This document shows positions 1 through 6,536 of a DNA stretch of 9,130 nt, one piece after another. Position 1 is the stretch's first letter. Every line of letters starts with the position of its first letter. The notes under the pieces are model-generated. The model was not told where the DNA came from, did not search any database, and was given only the letters and a program-made list of their open reading frames with translations. Made by a program: the position numbers and the translations under genes. Source of the DNA: SAR202 cluster bacterium (GTDB lineage Bacteria > Chloroflexota > Dehalococcoidia > Lucifugimonadales > UBA1123); the NCBI GenBank assembly GCA_030743915.1, contig JASLRP010000066.1, forward strand, positions 1 through 9,130, read 5' to 3'.

Positions 1-2
1 GC

Positions 3-1148
3 GTCGCCAACGCCAACGCGCTGCGACTCTCTGGCGTCACGGGTTCGACTCCCACTCCAGTCGGTGGCGTCATTGGCATGGATGGAGCAAGACCCAACGG
101 CCTGTTCCTGGACAGAGCGATGGACCTGGTGCGTATTCATATACCTGAAATCACCGTTGAGAAAAGCAAAGAACTTCTGCTGGCCGCTCAAGAGCTTTGT
201 CTGGCCGTAGGGCTGACTCAGGTTCACGATGCTGGAATCGACGGCATGACACTTCAGGCATACCGAGAGCTGGCAGCAGAGGGGAGTCTCAAGATCAGGG
301 TGTACGCGATGCTGGCTAGAGACTACTTCGACCAGACTGATGTGTCTCCGATTCAAGAGGGGCTGTTCACTTGCCGCAGTGTCAAAATCGTCTCCGACGG
401 CGCTTTGGGTTCGCGGGGCGCCGCGCTCCTGGCTCCGTACTCTGACGCGCCGGACGAGAGTGGATTCATGCTGCTCACCCGCGAGGACTTCGAGGCCACA
501 GTGGAGCGCGCGCTGGTCTCAGGGTTCCAGGTCAACACCCACGCCATAGGCGACCTGGCGAACCGGGTGTCGCTGGATGTCGTGGAGGCCACGCTCCAAA
601 ACCACGAAGTTCCCGATCACCGCAGTCGGATAGAGCACGCCCAGCACCTGCACCTGGACGACATCCCCAGGTTCGCCGAGTTGGGAGTCATAGCGTCGAT
701 TCAACCGACTCACTGCACATCGGACATGTTCATGGCCGACTCCAGGCTCGGCCCGGAGCGCACGCCTGGAGCGTATCCCTGGAGAAAGTTTGTCGATTCT
801 GGCGCTCGGATAGTCGGAGGTTCGGACTTCCCGGTGGAGAGCAACAACCCTCTTTGGGGCCTGCACGCCGCCGTCACTCGCCAGAACCACGACGGTCAAC
901 CCTCAGACGGTTGGAATCCCGAAGAGCGCCTGACCATCGACGAAGCCCTGCGCTCCTTCACTCTGGATGCCGCCTACGCCTCGTTCGCGGAACATGACCG
1001 CGGCGCTCTGTCCCCCGGAATGCTGGCGGATATGACCGTTCTGGGCACGGACATTGTGAATGAGCCGGCTCAAGTTCTACTGGAGACCAAGATTGTGGCG
1101 ACGATTGTGAATGGCGAGGTCGCGTTTACAGACAAATCCGGACTGTAA
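3..1148 (+). CDS. Amidohydrolase family 3 (YtcJ-like) metal-dependent hydrolase, 5' end outside the window
   Basis: The reading frame is open from base 3, and the first codons (VANANALRLSGVTGSTP) match the conserved ANxxAL..xGIT region of YtcJ-type hydrolases, so the Met at 78 is internal. The N-terminal part, normally about 150 residues with the HxH metal motif, lies outside the window. Visible active-site landmarks are TQVHDAG (from about 207), VKIVSDGALGSRGAAL with its Lys at 384-386, NTHAIGD with His at 540-542, RIEHAQ with His at 636-638, and GGSDFPVESNNPLWGLH with Asp at 825-827. All are intact. The C-terminus has the usual ALRSFTLDAAYA and G.L.PGMLADMTVL segments, which return to the small beta domain. 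Family members hydrolyse amide or related C-N bonds, often with unknown substrate, so only the class is safe. The gene ends at TAA 1146-1148, converging on the minus-strand transporter operon 59 bp away. I see no clear terminator in that gap. Confidence 0.9.
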   Translation, partial: VANANALRLSGVTGSTPTPVGGVIGMDGARPNGLFLDRAMDLVRIHIPEITVEKSKELLLAAQELCLAVGLTQVHDAGIDGMTLQAYRELAAEGSLKIRVYAMLARDYFDQTDVSPIQEGLFTCRSVKIVSDGALGSRGAALLAPYSDAPDESGFMLLTREDFEATVERALVSGFQVNTHAIGDLANRVSLDVVEATLQNHEVPDHRSRIEHAQHLHLDDIPRFAELGVIASIQPTHCTSDMFMADSRLGPERTPGAYPWRKFVDSGARIVGGSDFPVESNNPLWGLHAAVTRQNHDGQPSDGWNPEERLTIDEALRSFTLDAAYASFAEHDRGALSPGMLADMTVLGTDIVNEPAQVLLETKIVATIVNGEVAFTDKSGL

Positions 1149-1207
1149 TCGTAGCGGAGACTTGTCTAGACGCCTGCGCTTTTGAGGCCGCAATCGAATG
1201 TCGGATT

Positions 1208-2089
1208 CTACCGGTTCATCGTTGGGTCCAGGGCGTCGCGAAGGCCGTCTCCCATGAAGGTGAAACCCAGGGTTATGAGGGCGATCATCACGCTCGGGAA
1301 CAGGCCCATGTGCCAGTACGTTCGGACGTACGACAGGCTGGTGGACACCATCTTGCCCAGGCTGGGTGTCGGTTCGTCGATGCCCAGTCCCAGGAAGCTC
1401 AGGCCCGCCTCGTTGAAGATAGCCGCTGGAATCTGGAATGCCACCAGCACCGCTATGACCGGTATTACGTTGGGGAAAATATGTGTTACGGCGATACGAA
1501 GCTCGCTGGCCCCGATGGCGCGGGCTGCGACGACGAACTCTCGCTCTCTGAAGGCGATGAACTGACCTCGCGTCAGGCGAGTCTCCACCACCCATCCTGT
1601 GACCCCCAGAGCGAAGATAACACTCCAGGTCGAGTGCCCAAGGAAGGCCATCAGGAACATGGCAACCAACAGGCTCGGAATGCCAGTGGCGATCTCCACG
1701 ATTCTGACAACGATCTGGTCCACCCATCCACCCAGGTATCCGCCTGCCGCCCCCAGGGTGAATCCGATGCTCAGCGCAATCACCTGGACCCCGAATCCAA
1801 CCATGATCGAAGTGCGCGTTCCGAAAAACGCTCTACTCAGATAATCTCTGCCCACCTGGTCGGTGCCGAACCAGTGGGACCAACTAGGGAATTGACGTGA
1901 ATCCGACAGGACCTGCTCATTGTAACCCGTTGGAGCAATAACGTTGGCGAAGAGGGCGATGAATATCATCACGATAACGATTACCAGCCCCATCACAGCC
2001 AGCTTGTTCTGGCGGAACCTCCAGAAGAATGTGGCCTTGTTGCTGCGTCGCGGGGCCCGAAGCTGGGCCTCAAGAGTTGGAGAGCTCAT
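1208..2089 (-). CDS. ABC transporter permease, DppC/OppC type
   Basis: This is a 293-residue inner-membrane permease, a normal length for DppC/OppC. The N-terminus is cytoplasmic and basic, followed by a first membrane helix at about residues 31-51. After the periplasmic segment comes the family hallmark HWFGTDQVGRDYLSR (72-86). The cytoplasmic EAA loop that contacts the ATPase is at about 184-205 (EFVVAARAIGASELRIAVTH). The segment NEAGLSFLGLGIDEPTPSLG (226-245) and the C-terminal TFMGDGLRDALDP are also typical. The ATG start at 2089-2087 overlaps the stop of the upstream permease gene in TGATG and has an AGGAG six bases before it. It should pair with the DppB-type subunit to form the channel of a peptide-type importer. 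The transported compound cannot be predicted. It is the last gene of the operon seen here, and no ATPase gene follows. Confidence 0.95.
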   Translation of the reverse strand: MSSPTLEAQLRAPRRSNKATFFWRFRQNKLAVMGLVIVIVMIFIALFANVIAPTGYNEQVLSDSRQFPSWSHWFGTDQVGRDYLSRAFFGTRTSIMVGFGVQVIALSIGFTLGAAGGYLGGWVDQIVVRIVEIATGIPSLLVAMFLMAFLGHSTWSVIFALGVTGWVVETRLTRGQFIAFREREFVVAARAIGASELRIAVTHIFPNVIPVIAVLVAFQIPAAIFNEAGLSFLGLGIDEPTPSLGKMVSTSLSYVRTYWHMGLFPSVMIALITLGFTFMGDGLRDALDPTMNR

Positions 2090-3018
2090 CAGGAACTCCT
2101 AGTCAGACGCACTCGGGGATCAGCCCAGGTGTACAGTATGTCGCTAATTACGTAGGTGAGACCGAACAACACCGCGACAAGCATGAACATCCCGAGAATC
2201 ACTGGATAGTCCCTGTCAAATATGCTGGTGACGAAGTGCTTGCCTATTCCTGGTATCCCGAAGGTCCGCTCAATGAAGATACTGCCGGTCATCAGGTTCG
2301 GCAGCAGTGGGCCGAAGAGGGTGATTATTGGTATAAGGGCGTTTTTGAATATATGCCTCACGACTACGGTAGGTTCGTTCAACCCTTTTGCACGGGCTGT
2401 CCGCACGTAATCAGAGCGCATGGCCTCCAACATGCTAACCCTGGTGAATCGCGCCACCAGACCCAATGGGGCCAGGCTGTATGCGATTACCGGTAATATC
2501 ATGTGCTGCCAGGTGCCCCACCCTTGTGTCGGGGTGAGGTCCAAATATATAGCGACGAATAAAACCAGCCACACCGCCACAGCAAAATTGGGCACAGTGA
2601 TCCCCGCTGTCGCCATCAATGTCACGGAGTAGTCGAAAATACTGTTCTGTTTCAGCGACGCCAGCACGCCAAGTATGACACCCAGGGTCAGAGCGATCAC
2701 CAGGGTAATCGCGCCGATTTTGGCTGTGGCGGGCCATCCACGGGCGATGGTCTTCCAGACTGAGTCGGTTTTATAAATGTAAGAGTTGCCAAGGTCCAGA
2801 TGAGCGAGGTTCCAGAGATACTTCGCGTACTGTTTCCAAACCGGTTCATCAAGACCATACTTGCGCAGCATGTTCTCCCGTGCGGGTCCCTGCAATGGGA
2901 AGTCCTCTTCAATCCACGGCGTGCCGGGAAGCCAACGGACTGCAAGGAAGAGTATCAGTGAGATGGCGAGCACGGAAAAGAATAAGCCAACAAACCTTCC
3001 CAAGATATAGCCGGTCAT
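2089..3018 (-). CDS. ABC transporter permease, DppB/OppB type
   Basis: This 309-residue permease has the DppB/OppB signature throughout: MTGYILGRFVGLFFSVLAIS as the first helix (about 1-28), then the conserved RWLPGTPW. LRKYGLDEPVWKQYAKYLWN (51-70) and LDLGNSY (74-80) follow in the first periplasmic segment. The EAA coupling loop is at about 203-226 (DYVRTARAKGLNEPTVVVRH), followed by LIPIITLFGPLLPNLMTGSI and ends with ADPRVRL. The ATG at 3018-3016 is preceded by a purine-rich ribosome site (AGGAGAGAGGGAAG). It lies 62 bases after the aminotransferase stop, and its own stop overlaps the start of the DppC-type gene by one base, so translation of the two permeases is probably coupled. It forms one half of the membrane channel fed by the binding lipoprotein encoded at 4351-6219. 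Confidence 0.95.
   Translation of the reverse strand: MTGYILGRFVGLFFSVLAISLILFLAVRWLPGTPWIEEDFPLQGPARENMLRKYGLDEPVWKQYAKYLWNLAHLDLGNSYIYKTDSVWKTIARGWPATAKIGAITLVIALTLGVILGVLASLKQNSIFDYSVTLMATAGITVPNFAVAVWLVLFVAIYLDLTPTQGWGTWQHMILPVIAYSLAPLGLVARFTRVSMLEAMRSDYVRTARAKGLNEPTVVVRHIFKNALIPIITLFGPLLPNLMTGSIFIERTFGIPGIGKHFVTSIFDRDYPVILGMFMLVAVLFGLTYVISDILYTWADPRVRLTRSS
2090..2100 (-). promoter_or_regulatory. Ribosome binding site of the DppC-type permease gene, inside the preceding coding sequence
   Basis: On the minus strand AGGAG (2100-2096) lies six bases before the ATG at 2089-2087. It is inside the last codons of the DppB-type gene, whose TGA shares one base with the ATG. This arrangement (TGATG with its own Shine-Dalgarno) is the standard sign of coupled translation, which would keep the two channel subunits in equal amounts. 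Confidence 0.75.
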
Positions 3019-3080
3019 CTTCCCTCTCTCCTGATGTATTAGCGTTGGGGGAATCCGTGCCCAATGGCGACCCAGGCGTC

Positions 3081-4244
3081 TTAACGAGCTTCGGCCAGCT
3101 CAGACATGCACTGGACAAACCTATCGAGTTCTTCTTCCAACAGGAAGTGCGCCACTGCCAGGCGCATCGACTGCTGCTCGGGATTGTGCGCCACCAGAAT
3201 CCGATGCTCGTCCCAGAGCCACTGACCCGGAGCCTCGTGGTTCAAACCCGCTGTGGACAGCGCCACCAGTCCGGTGCTTATCTCTGGGTCCATCGGAGAT
3301 TCTACTTCAATCCCTGGAATGTCCGATAGTCGCTGTTTCAAATTGGTCGCTAACTCGCTGATTCTGGCCTCGGTGTTCTCGATGCCAAGCTCTTCAGCGA
3401 CGCCGATGCTCTTGACCAGGCCGCCGAAGTGCGCCCAGTTCATGGTCGCGTACTCGAACCGTCGGGCCTCGGAGACGGCTTCGAAACTCAGGCTGGGCAG
3501 GTCGTACTCTTCGGTCATGCCCCATCCGAGCCAGGTGAGTTTCAGTTTATCTATCCATTCGCGGTCAACATATAGAAAGCCGGAACCCTGGGGAGCGAGG
3601 ACCCACTTGTGACCGCAACCTGCGTAGAAATCACATCCCAGGTCTTTGACATCGACGGGTATCTGGCCAACGGCGTGGGCGCCGTCCAACATAATGGGAA
3701 CGCCGTTTGCGTGGGAAACCTCGCACAACCGTTTTGCTGGCAAGCGGTATCCGGTGCGAGTTGATACGTGACTCAAAAATACCAACTTGGTCTTCGGATT
3801 GATAAGGCCTTCCAGACTCGCCACCGTTTCGTCCTGATTGTGGGTCAGCGGGAGCACGCGGATTTTGGCGCCATACCGTCTGGAGAGATTTATCCAGGGC
3901 AGCGCGCCACTGGGATGTTCCTGGTCAGTGATAATCACTTCATCGCCAGGTTCCCAATCGAACCCTGTGGCCACAATGTTGATGCCATCGGACACGTTAC
4001 GAGTCAGCGCGATCTCATCTGATGCCGCGCCGACGAAGCGGCCCATGTCTTCTCGGGCCTGCTCATATACTTTGTGAACAGTGTCGTTGACGTCGGGGTT
4101 GAACGGCCCGTCGGACTCGATGAGCCGGAGCAGGCGCACCACTTCGTCTGTGGACTGCGTGGGAACGGGGCCAAAGGTCCCGCAATTCAGGTAAACACAA
4201 CCACTCAGCGCCGGAATCTGCTCTCTTAAAGCGTGTACGTCCGT
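3081..4244 (-). CDS. PLP-dependent aminotransferase class V-fold enzyme (CefD / cysteine desulfurase-like), probable ACG start
   Basis: This is a fold-type I PLP enzyme of the class V group, which includes cysteine desulfurases and isopenicillin N epimerase-like proteins. Starting at ACG 4244-4242 gives 387 residues, a normal length. Landmarks in that numbering are YLNCGTFGPVP near the N-terminus (about 19-29), ALTRNVSDGIN (79-89; phosphate and ring contacts), the PLP aspartate in MLDGAHAVGQ (D187, followed by H190), and the Schiff-base lysine in GCGHKW (K213). The first ATG/GTG/TTG codon in frame is GTG at 4142, 34 codons later. Starting there would remove the conserved YLN.GTFGP segment. 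An AGGAG lies eight bases before the ACG, and the frame has no other usual start back to the stop at 4265-4263. Substrate and reaction are unknown. Its place between the binding protein and the permeases suggests it acts on the imported compound. Confidence 0.85.
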   Translation of the reverse strand, partial: TDVHALREQIPALSGCVYLNCGTFGPVPTQSTDEVVRLLRLIESDGPFNPDVNDTVHKVYEQAREDMGRFVGAASDEIALTRNVSDGINIVATGFDWEPGDEVIITDQEHPSGALPWINLSRRYGAKIRVLPLTHNQDETVASLEGLINPKTKLVFLSHVSTRTGYRLPAKRLCEVSHANGVPIMLDGAHAVGQIPVDVKDLGCDFYAGCGHKWVLAPQGSGFLYVDREWIDKLKLTWLGWGMTEEYDLPSLSFEAVSEARRFEYATMNWAHFGGLVKSIGVAEELGIENTEARISELATNLKQRLSDIPGIEVESPMDPEISTGLVALSTAGLNHEAPGQWLWDEHRILVAHNPEQQSMRLAVAHFLLEEELDRFVQCMSELAEAR

Positions 4245-4257
4245 GGGACTGTCTCCT
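4242..4257 (-). promoter_or_regulatory. Shine-Dalgarno and ACG initiation region of the PLP enzyme gene
   Basis: On the minus strand AGGAG occupies 4257-4253. Eight bases later an in-frame ACG (4244-4242) begins the sequence TDVHALREQIPALSG, which leads straight into the conserved YLNCGTFGP segment. The in-frame stop TGA at 4265-4263 limits any start to the next 40 codons or so, and none of these is ATG, GTG or TTG before 4142. The spacing is what a normal ATG would have, so ACG looks like a one-base change (T to C) of an ATG start, or a true rare start. Confidence 0.6.
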
Positions 4258-4264
4258 GTATATC

Positions 4265-4314
4265 ATGCGTCCCGCCGAAGTCAGGAACAAGTCCGTATCT
4301 CCAACGGGACGCAT
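4265..4314 (-). repeat. Intercistronic inverted repeat (10-bp perfect stem, 30-nt loop)
   Basis: ATGCGTCCCG at 4265-4274 and CGGGACGCAT at 4305-4314 are perfect reverse complements. The repeat lies between the binding-protein stop (4351) and the enzyme's Shine-Dalgarno (4257). A smaller stem, ACCCA/TGGGT around TCCG (4331-4344), lies between it and the stop codon. In the transcript neither stem is followed by a U run, so they do not look like a simple intrinsic terminator. Stem-loops in this position behind binding-protein genes often protect the upstream message and let it be made in excess over the permeases. That role here is inferred. Confidence 0.6.
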
Positions 4315-4350
4315 ATTGGGTTGCCTATTCACCCATCCGTGGGTCGAATG

Positions 4351-6219
4351 TTAGAACGGTGAGCGGTTGTGGTCCTTCACATTGTCGCCAACGTACAGTT
4401 TGTAGATGTTCTGCACTCCGAAACCAGTGTTCCAGTTGGGGAACTGAAGCCCTTCCCAACCGGCTGCGTTCATTTCACGCCAGGAGCCTTTCAGGTACGG
4501 CTTGTGCATCTGGTTCTGTAGTTCGCCCCAGAGGAACACGCTGCCGACTCGCTCGGACAGGATTTCCTGGAGTTTTACCATCTGGCCTGAGCGCTCTGTG
4601 GGATCCGCATTTCCGGCAGCCTCGACGCGCAAGGCTTCAAATTCTGCGTCGTTCCAGTTATGGCGGCCATCGGTCTTGAACACGCTCAGGAAGTTGGACG
4701 CGTCCACATAGTCGAATCCGTAGGACACCATCGCGAATTGGAGGGACTGCTCGTTGAGACCGGCCATGTAGGTCTTGCGGTCCATATTGTTGATGGTGAC
4801 GTCGATGTTAAGGTTCTTCTTCAATTCGCCAGCCACAGCGTCGGCCACGGCCTGCCTAAGAGCGGTCTCCTCACGAAGGGCCAACTCCAGTTTGGGGAAG
4901 CCTTCGCCGTTGGGGAATCCTGCGTCAGCCAGCAGTTGCTGGGCCGCTTCGGCGTCGAATCCCTGGAACTGCTTCAACTCATCAACCACCGCATCCGGGA
5001 AACCGGCCATCAGTATGCCGTAGGACGGAACGCCTGCCGAATCACCGACCACGAAGTCTATAACCGCCTGGCGGTCGATGGCCTTGGCGAATGCCTGCCT
5101 GACCGTGACGTCATTGAAGGGTTCCGACTGGAAGTCGAAGAACAGGTAGTGGGTTCGGAAGTCGCCCGGTGAAACGCCGCGCTGAGCGGTAAGCTCGGCG
5201 TCGCTCATCAGCTTTTCCTGGTCAGCAGGGCTGAAGGGGCCGGACACAGTGTCGATCTCGCCAGCAAGATACTGGTCAAATCGGCGATCGCCAAACACGT
5301 ATTTGAATTTTTCTACGTAAGGCATGAGATGCCCTGTGTAGTTCGCATTGGGCACGAATACCGAATGCTGGTTAGGAATCCATTCCTCAAGAATCCAAGG
5401 AGTGGAACTGAGGGCGGTCGCTGGATCGTTATTGTAGTAGGGGCCGTGTTCCTCAGCCTGATGTTTGGCCAGCGGAGAGCCGTACATCATGAACCCGGGT
5501 GTGTAGGGAGCCGGCGCGTCCAGATGGAACACCACTGTCTTGGCGTCGACTGCTTCAACGCCAAGATCGGCGAGAGGCTTGTCGCCCGCATTCACGTCCT
5601 CCCAGTTGGTGACGCCCAGGCTGCCGAAGTACCAGGCAAAGTCGTAAGCATGTTCTGGGTCAGCATAGTACTGCCAGGTATATACAAAGTCGTCTGCGCT
5701 GACCGGGGTGCCGTCGCTCCAGTTGAGGTCTTTATTGATGTTGAACGTCCAGGTCTTCAGATCGTCTGAAGACGACCAGCTATCCGCTGATCCGGGAGAG
5801 GTCGAGAGATCGGTGTCGAGCATTGCCAGGCTCATGCCACCCTGTACGCCGCCGCCTGCCGAGTTGTAAACGCTGACGGCGAATTCGAGAGCCTCACCCT
5901 CGACTCTGTAGTTTGCGCGAAGGTACTGCTGATCAATCGAGGCTGCGTCTCCAGGCAATTCGACGCCGAACACGTTCGTAATGCTGCTGGGCGCGGCGGG
6001 CGCGGGCGCGGCGGGCACAGCAGTCGCAACCGCGGCAGGCGCGGGGGCGGGAGCAGGCGCGGGGGCGGGCGCCGGGGCTGGTGCCGGAGCGGGCGCTGGG
6101 GCCGCCGCCGGTGTTTCATCTTCGTCGGCGCTCGAACACGCCAACAGGGCGATCATTGCCACAAGCGCGAACCCTAAGGACAGCGCCTTGACACGTTTCA
6201 TGGACATCATTTTCGACAT
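4351..6219 (-). CDS. ABC transporter solute-binding lipoprotein, family 5 (peptide/dipeptide type)
   Basis: This is a 622-residue extracytoplasmic binding protein. The signal peptide has a basic N-region (MSKMMSMKRVK) and a hydrophobic core ending in the lipobox LLAC, with the lipidated cysteine at residue 28. After SSADEDET comes a long Ala-Pro alternating tract (about 37-77), a probable extended linker from the membrane. The SBP_bac_5 domain follows: LKTWTFNINKDLNWSDGTPVSADDFVYTW is the usual first-lobe signature, and FNDVTVRQAFAKAIDRQAVI marks the central region. The start is the ATG at 6219-6217, because GGAGGG ends five bases before it; the TTG at 6231 overlaps that ribosome site. The gene is the first of the operon, has its own promoter, and should deliver substrate to the two permeases. 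Family 5 proteins bind peptides, nickel, opines and sugars, so the ligand is open. Confidence 0.93.
   Translation of the reverse strand: MSKMMSMKRVKALSLGFALVAMIALLACSSADEDETPAAAPAPAPAPAPAPAPAPAPAPAPAAVATAVPAAPAPAAPSSITNVFGVELPGDAASIDQQYLRANYRVEGEALEFAVSVYNSAGGGVQGGMSLAMLDTDLSTSPGSADSWSSSDDLKTWTFNINKDLNWSDGTPVSADDFVYTWQYYADPEHAYDFAWYFGSLGVTNWEDVNAGDKPLADLGVEAVDAKTVVFHLDAPAPYTPGFMMYGSPLAKHQAEEHGPYYNNDPATALSSTPWILEEWIPNQHSVFVPNANYTGHLMPYVEKFKYVFGDRRFDQYLAGEIDTVSGPFSPADQEKLMSDAELTAQRGVSPGDFRTHYLFFDFQSEPFNDVTVRQAFAKAIDRQAVIDFVVGDSAGVPSYGILMAGFPDAVVDELKQFQGFDAEAAQQLLADAGFPNGEGFPKLELALREETALRQAVADAVAGELKKNLNIDVTINNMDRKTYMAGLNEQSLQFAMVSYGFDYVDASNFLSVFKTDGRHNWNDAEFEALRVEAAGNADPTERSGQMVKLQEILSERVGSVFLWGELQNQMHKPYLKGSWREMNAAGWEGLQFPNWNTGFGVQNIYKLYVGDNVKDHNRSPF
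5981..6112 (-). repeat. Low-complexity Ala-Pro coding tract in the binding lipoprotein
   Basis: This stretch encodes the alternating Ala-Pro linker after the lipobox of the binding protein. At DNA level it is a degenerate GC hexamer repeat of GCX and CCX codons with varied third bases. On the + strand it holds closely spaced G runs: five at 6043-6047, three at 6049-6051, five at 6061-6065, three at 6067-6069 and four at 6074-6077. Such tracts change length easily by slippage. The linker probably holds the binding domain away from the membrane or within the cell envelope. Confidence 0.8.
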
Positions 6220-6230
6220 GGTTCCCTCCA
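6220..6230 (-). promoter_or_regulatory. Ribosome binding site of the solute-binding lipoprotein gene
   Basis: On the minus strand TTGGAGGGAACC directly precedes the ATG at 6219-6217. The GGAGGG core is about four to five bases from the ATG. Because this site overlaps the in-frame TTG at 6231-6229, it decides the start in favour of the ATG, which also gives a signal peptide of standard length. Confidence 0.75.
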
Positions 6231-6281
6231 AGACGATTAACTTTCGTCAAGTTCAGTCAATTCCCCGTATAACTGGCAGGT

Positions 6282-6311
6282 TTTATAACAGGTTTATTTC
6301 GCGCCTGTCAA
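6282..6311 (-). promoter_or_regulatory. Sigma-70-type promoter of the transporter operon
   Basis: On the minus strand a perfect -35 hexamer TTGACA (6311-6306) is separated by 18 bases from TATAAA (6287-6282), five of six matches to the -10 consensus. Transcription should begin near 6275, leaving a leader of about 55 bases before the lipoprotein ATG. An inverted repeat ACAGG (6288-6292) / CCTGT (6304-6308) lies in the spacer and partly covers the -35 hexamer, so it could be a regulator site. CAGGTTT also occurs twice, 12 bp apart (6277 and 6289), around the -10 region. Confidence 0.65.
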
Positions 6312-6471
6312 CAATTATGAAACCCGATTTGCGCCAGTCTGCATCTCATATGCAACACGTTTAATGATTCATATTTCCAGAGACAAAACGCCACACTATT
6401 GTGTCAGAACCAAGCCCGACGATTGGCTCACGAGAATTCAGGCTAGTAAGCTCCGTTCCGTTACACGAGTT

Positions 6472-6484
6472 TGTCTGACAGACA
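6472..6484. promoter_or_regulatory. Perfect 13-bp palindrome, candidate operator
   Basis: TGTCTG, a central A, and CAGACA form perfect six-base arms. The site is 53 bases before the ATG of the DUF3179 gene and well upstream of the divergent operon promoter. Its position and symmetry fit a dimeric repressor site, but no regulator gene is in the window, and a 12-base match of this kind could be chance. Confidence 0.35.
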
Positions 6485-6536
6485 TTCGCAATGTTGTGAT
6501 TTCAATTTCGATCTGAGCAGATTCCGAATAACACAT

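Larger units (their letters stand above)
6220..6536. other. Divergent intergenic region between the transporter operon and the DUF3179 gene
   Basis: This 317-bp region is more AT-rich than its flanks and holds no coding frame that I can support. It carries the operon promoter on the minus strand. It also has an inverted repeat TGCAT/ATGCA (6340-6344 and 6350-6354) upstream of that promoter, and a perfect 13-base palindrome TGTCTGACAGACA (6472-6484) about 50 bases before the DUF3179 ATG. I find no clear -35/-10 pair for the plus-strand gene; its promoter probably lies between about 6390 and 6520. Confidence 0.6.

Noticed and set aside
1149..1207. Possible terminator between the convergent amidohydrolase and DppC-type genes
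   Set aside because: Only a short palindrome around GTCTAGAC (1165-1172) is visible, without a GC stem of useful length or a T run.
1077..1900. Long overlapping frames opposite and beside the DppC-type gene (216 aa on - at 1077-1727, 196 aa on + at 1310-1900)
   Set aside because: They lie inside a permease gene with full family match, and their translations are low-complexity, Arg/Pro/Gly-rich shadow sequences with no recognisable motif.
4063..4332. 89-aa minus-strand frame with ATG at 4266 or 4332, considered as the start of the PLP enzyme
   Set aside because: It is in a different frame from the enzyme. Joining them would need a frameshift, and the Shine-Dalgarno at 4257-4253 lies after these ATGs, so initiation at about 4244 explains the data better.
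4660..5172. 170-aa plus-strand frame within the binding-protein gene
   Set aside because: It is antisense to well-conserved SBP_bac_5 sequence and has no family signature; typical of GC-rich third-position shadowing.
5981..6364. 127-aa plus-strand frame with a Gly-Ala repeat
   Set aside because: It is the antisense reading of the Ala-Pro linker codons; the repeat is explained by the coding strand.
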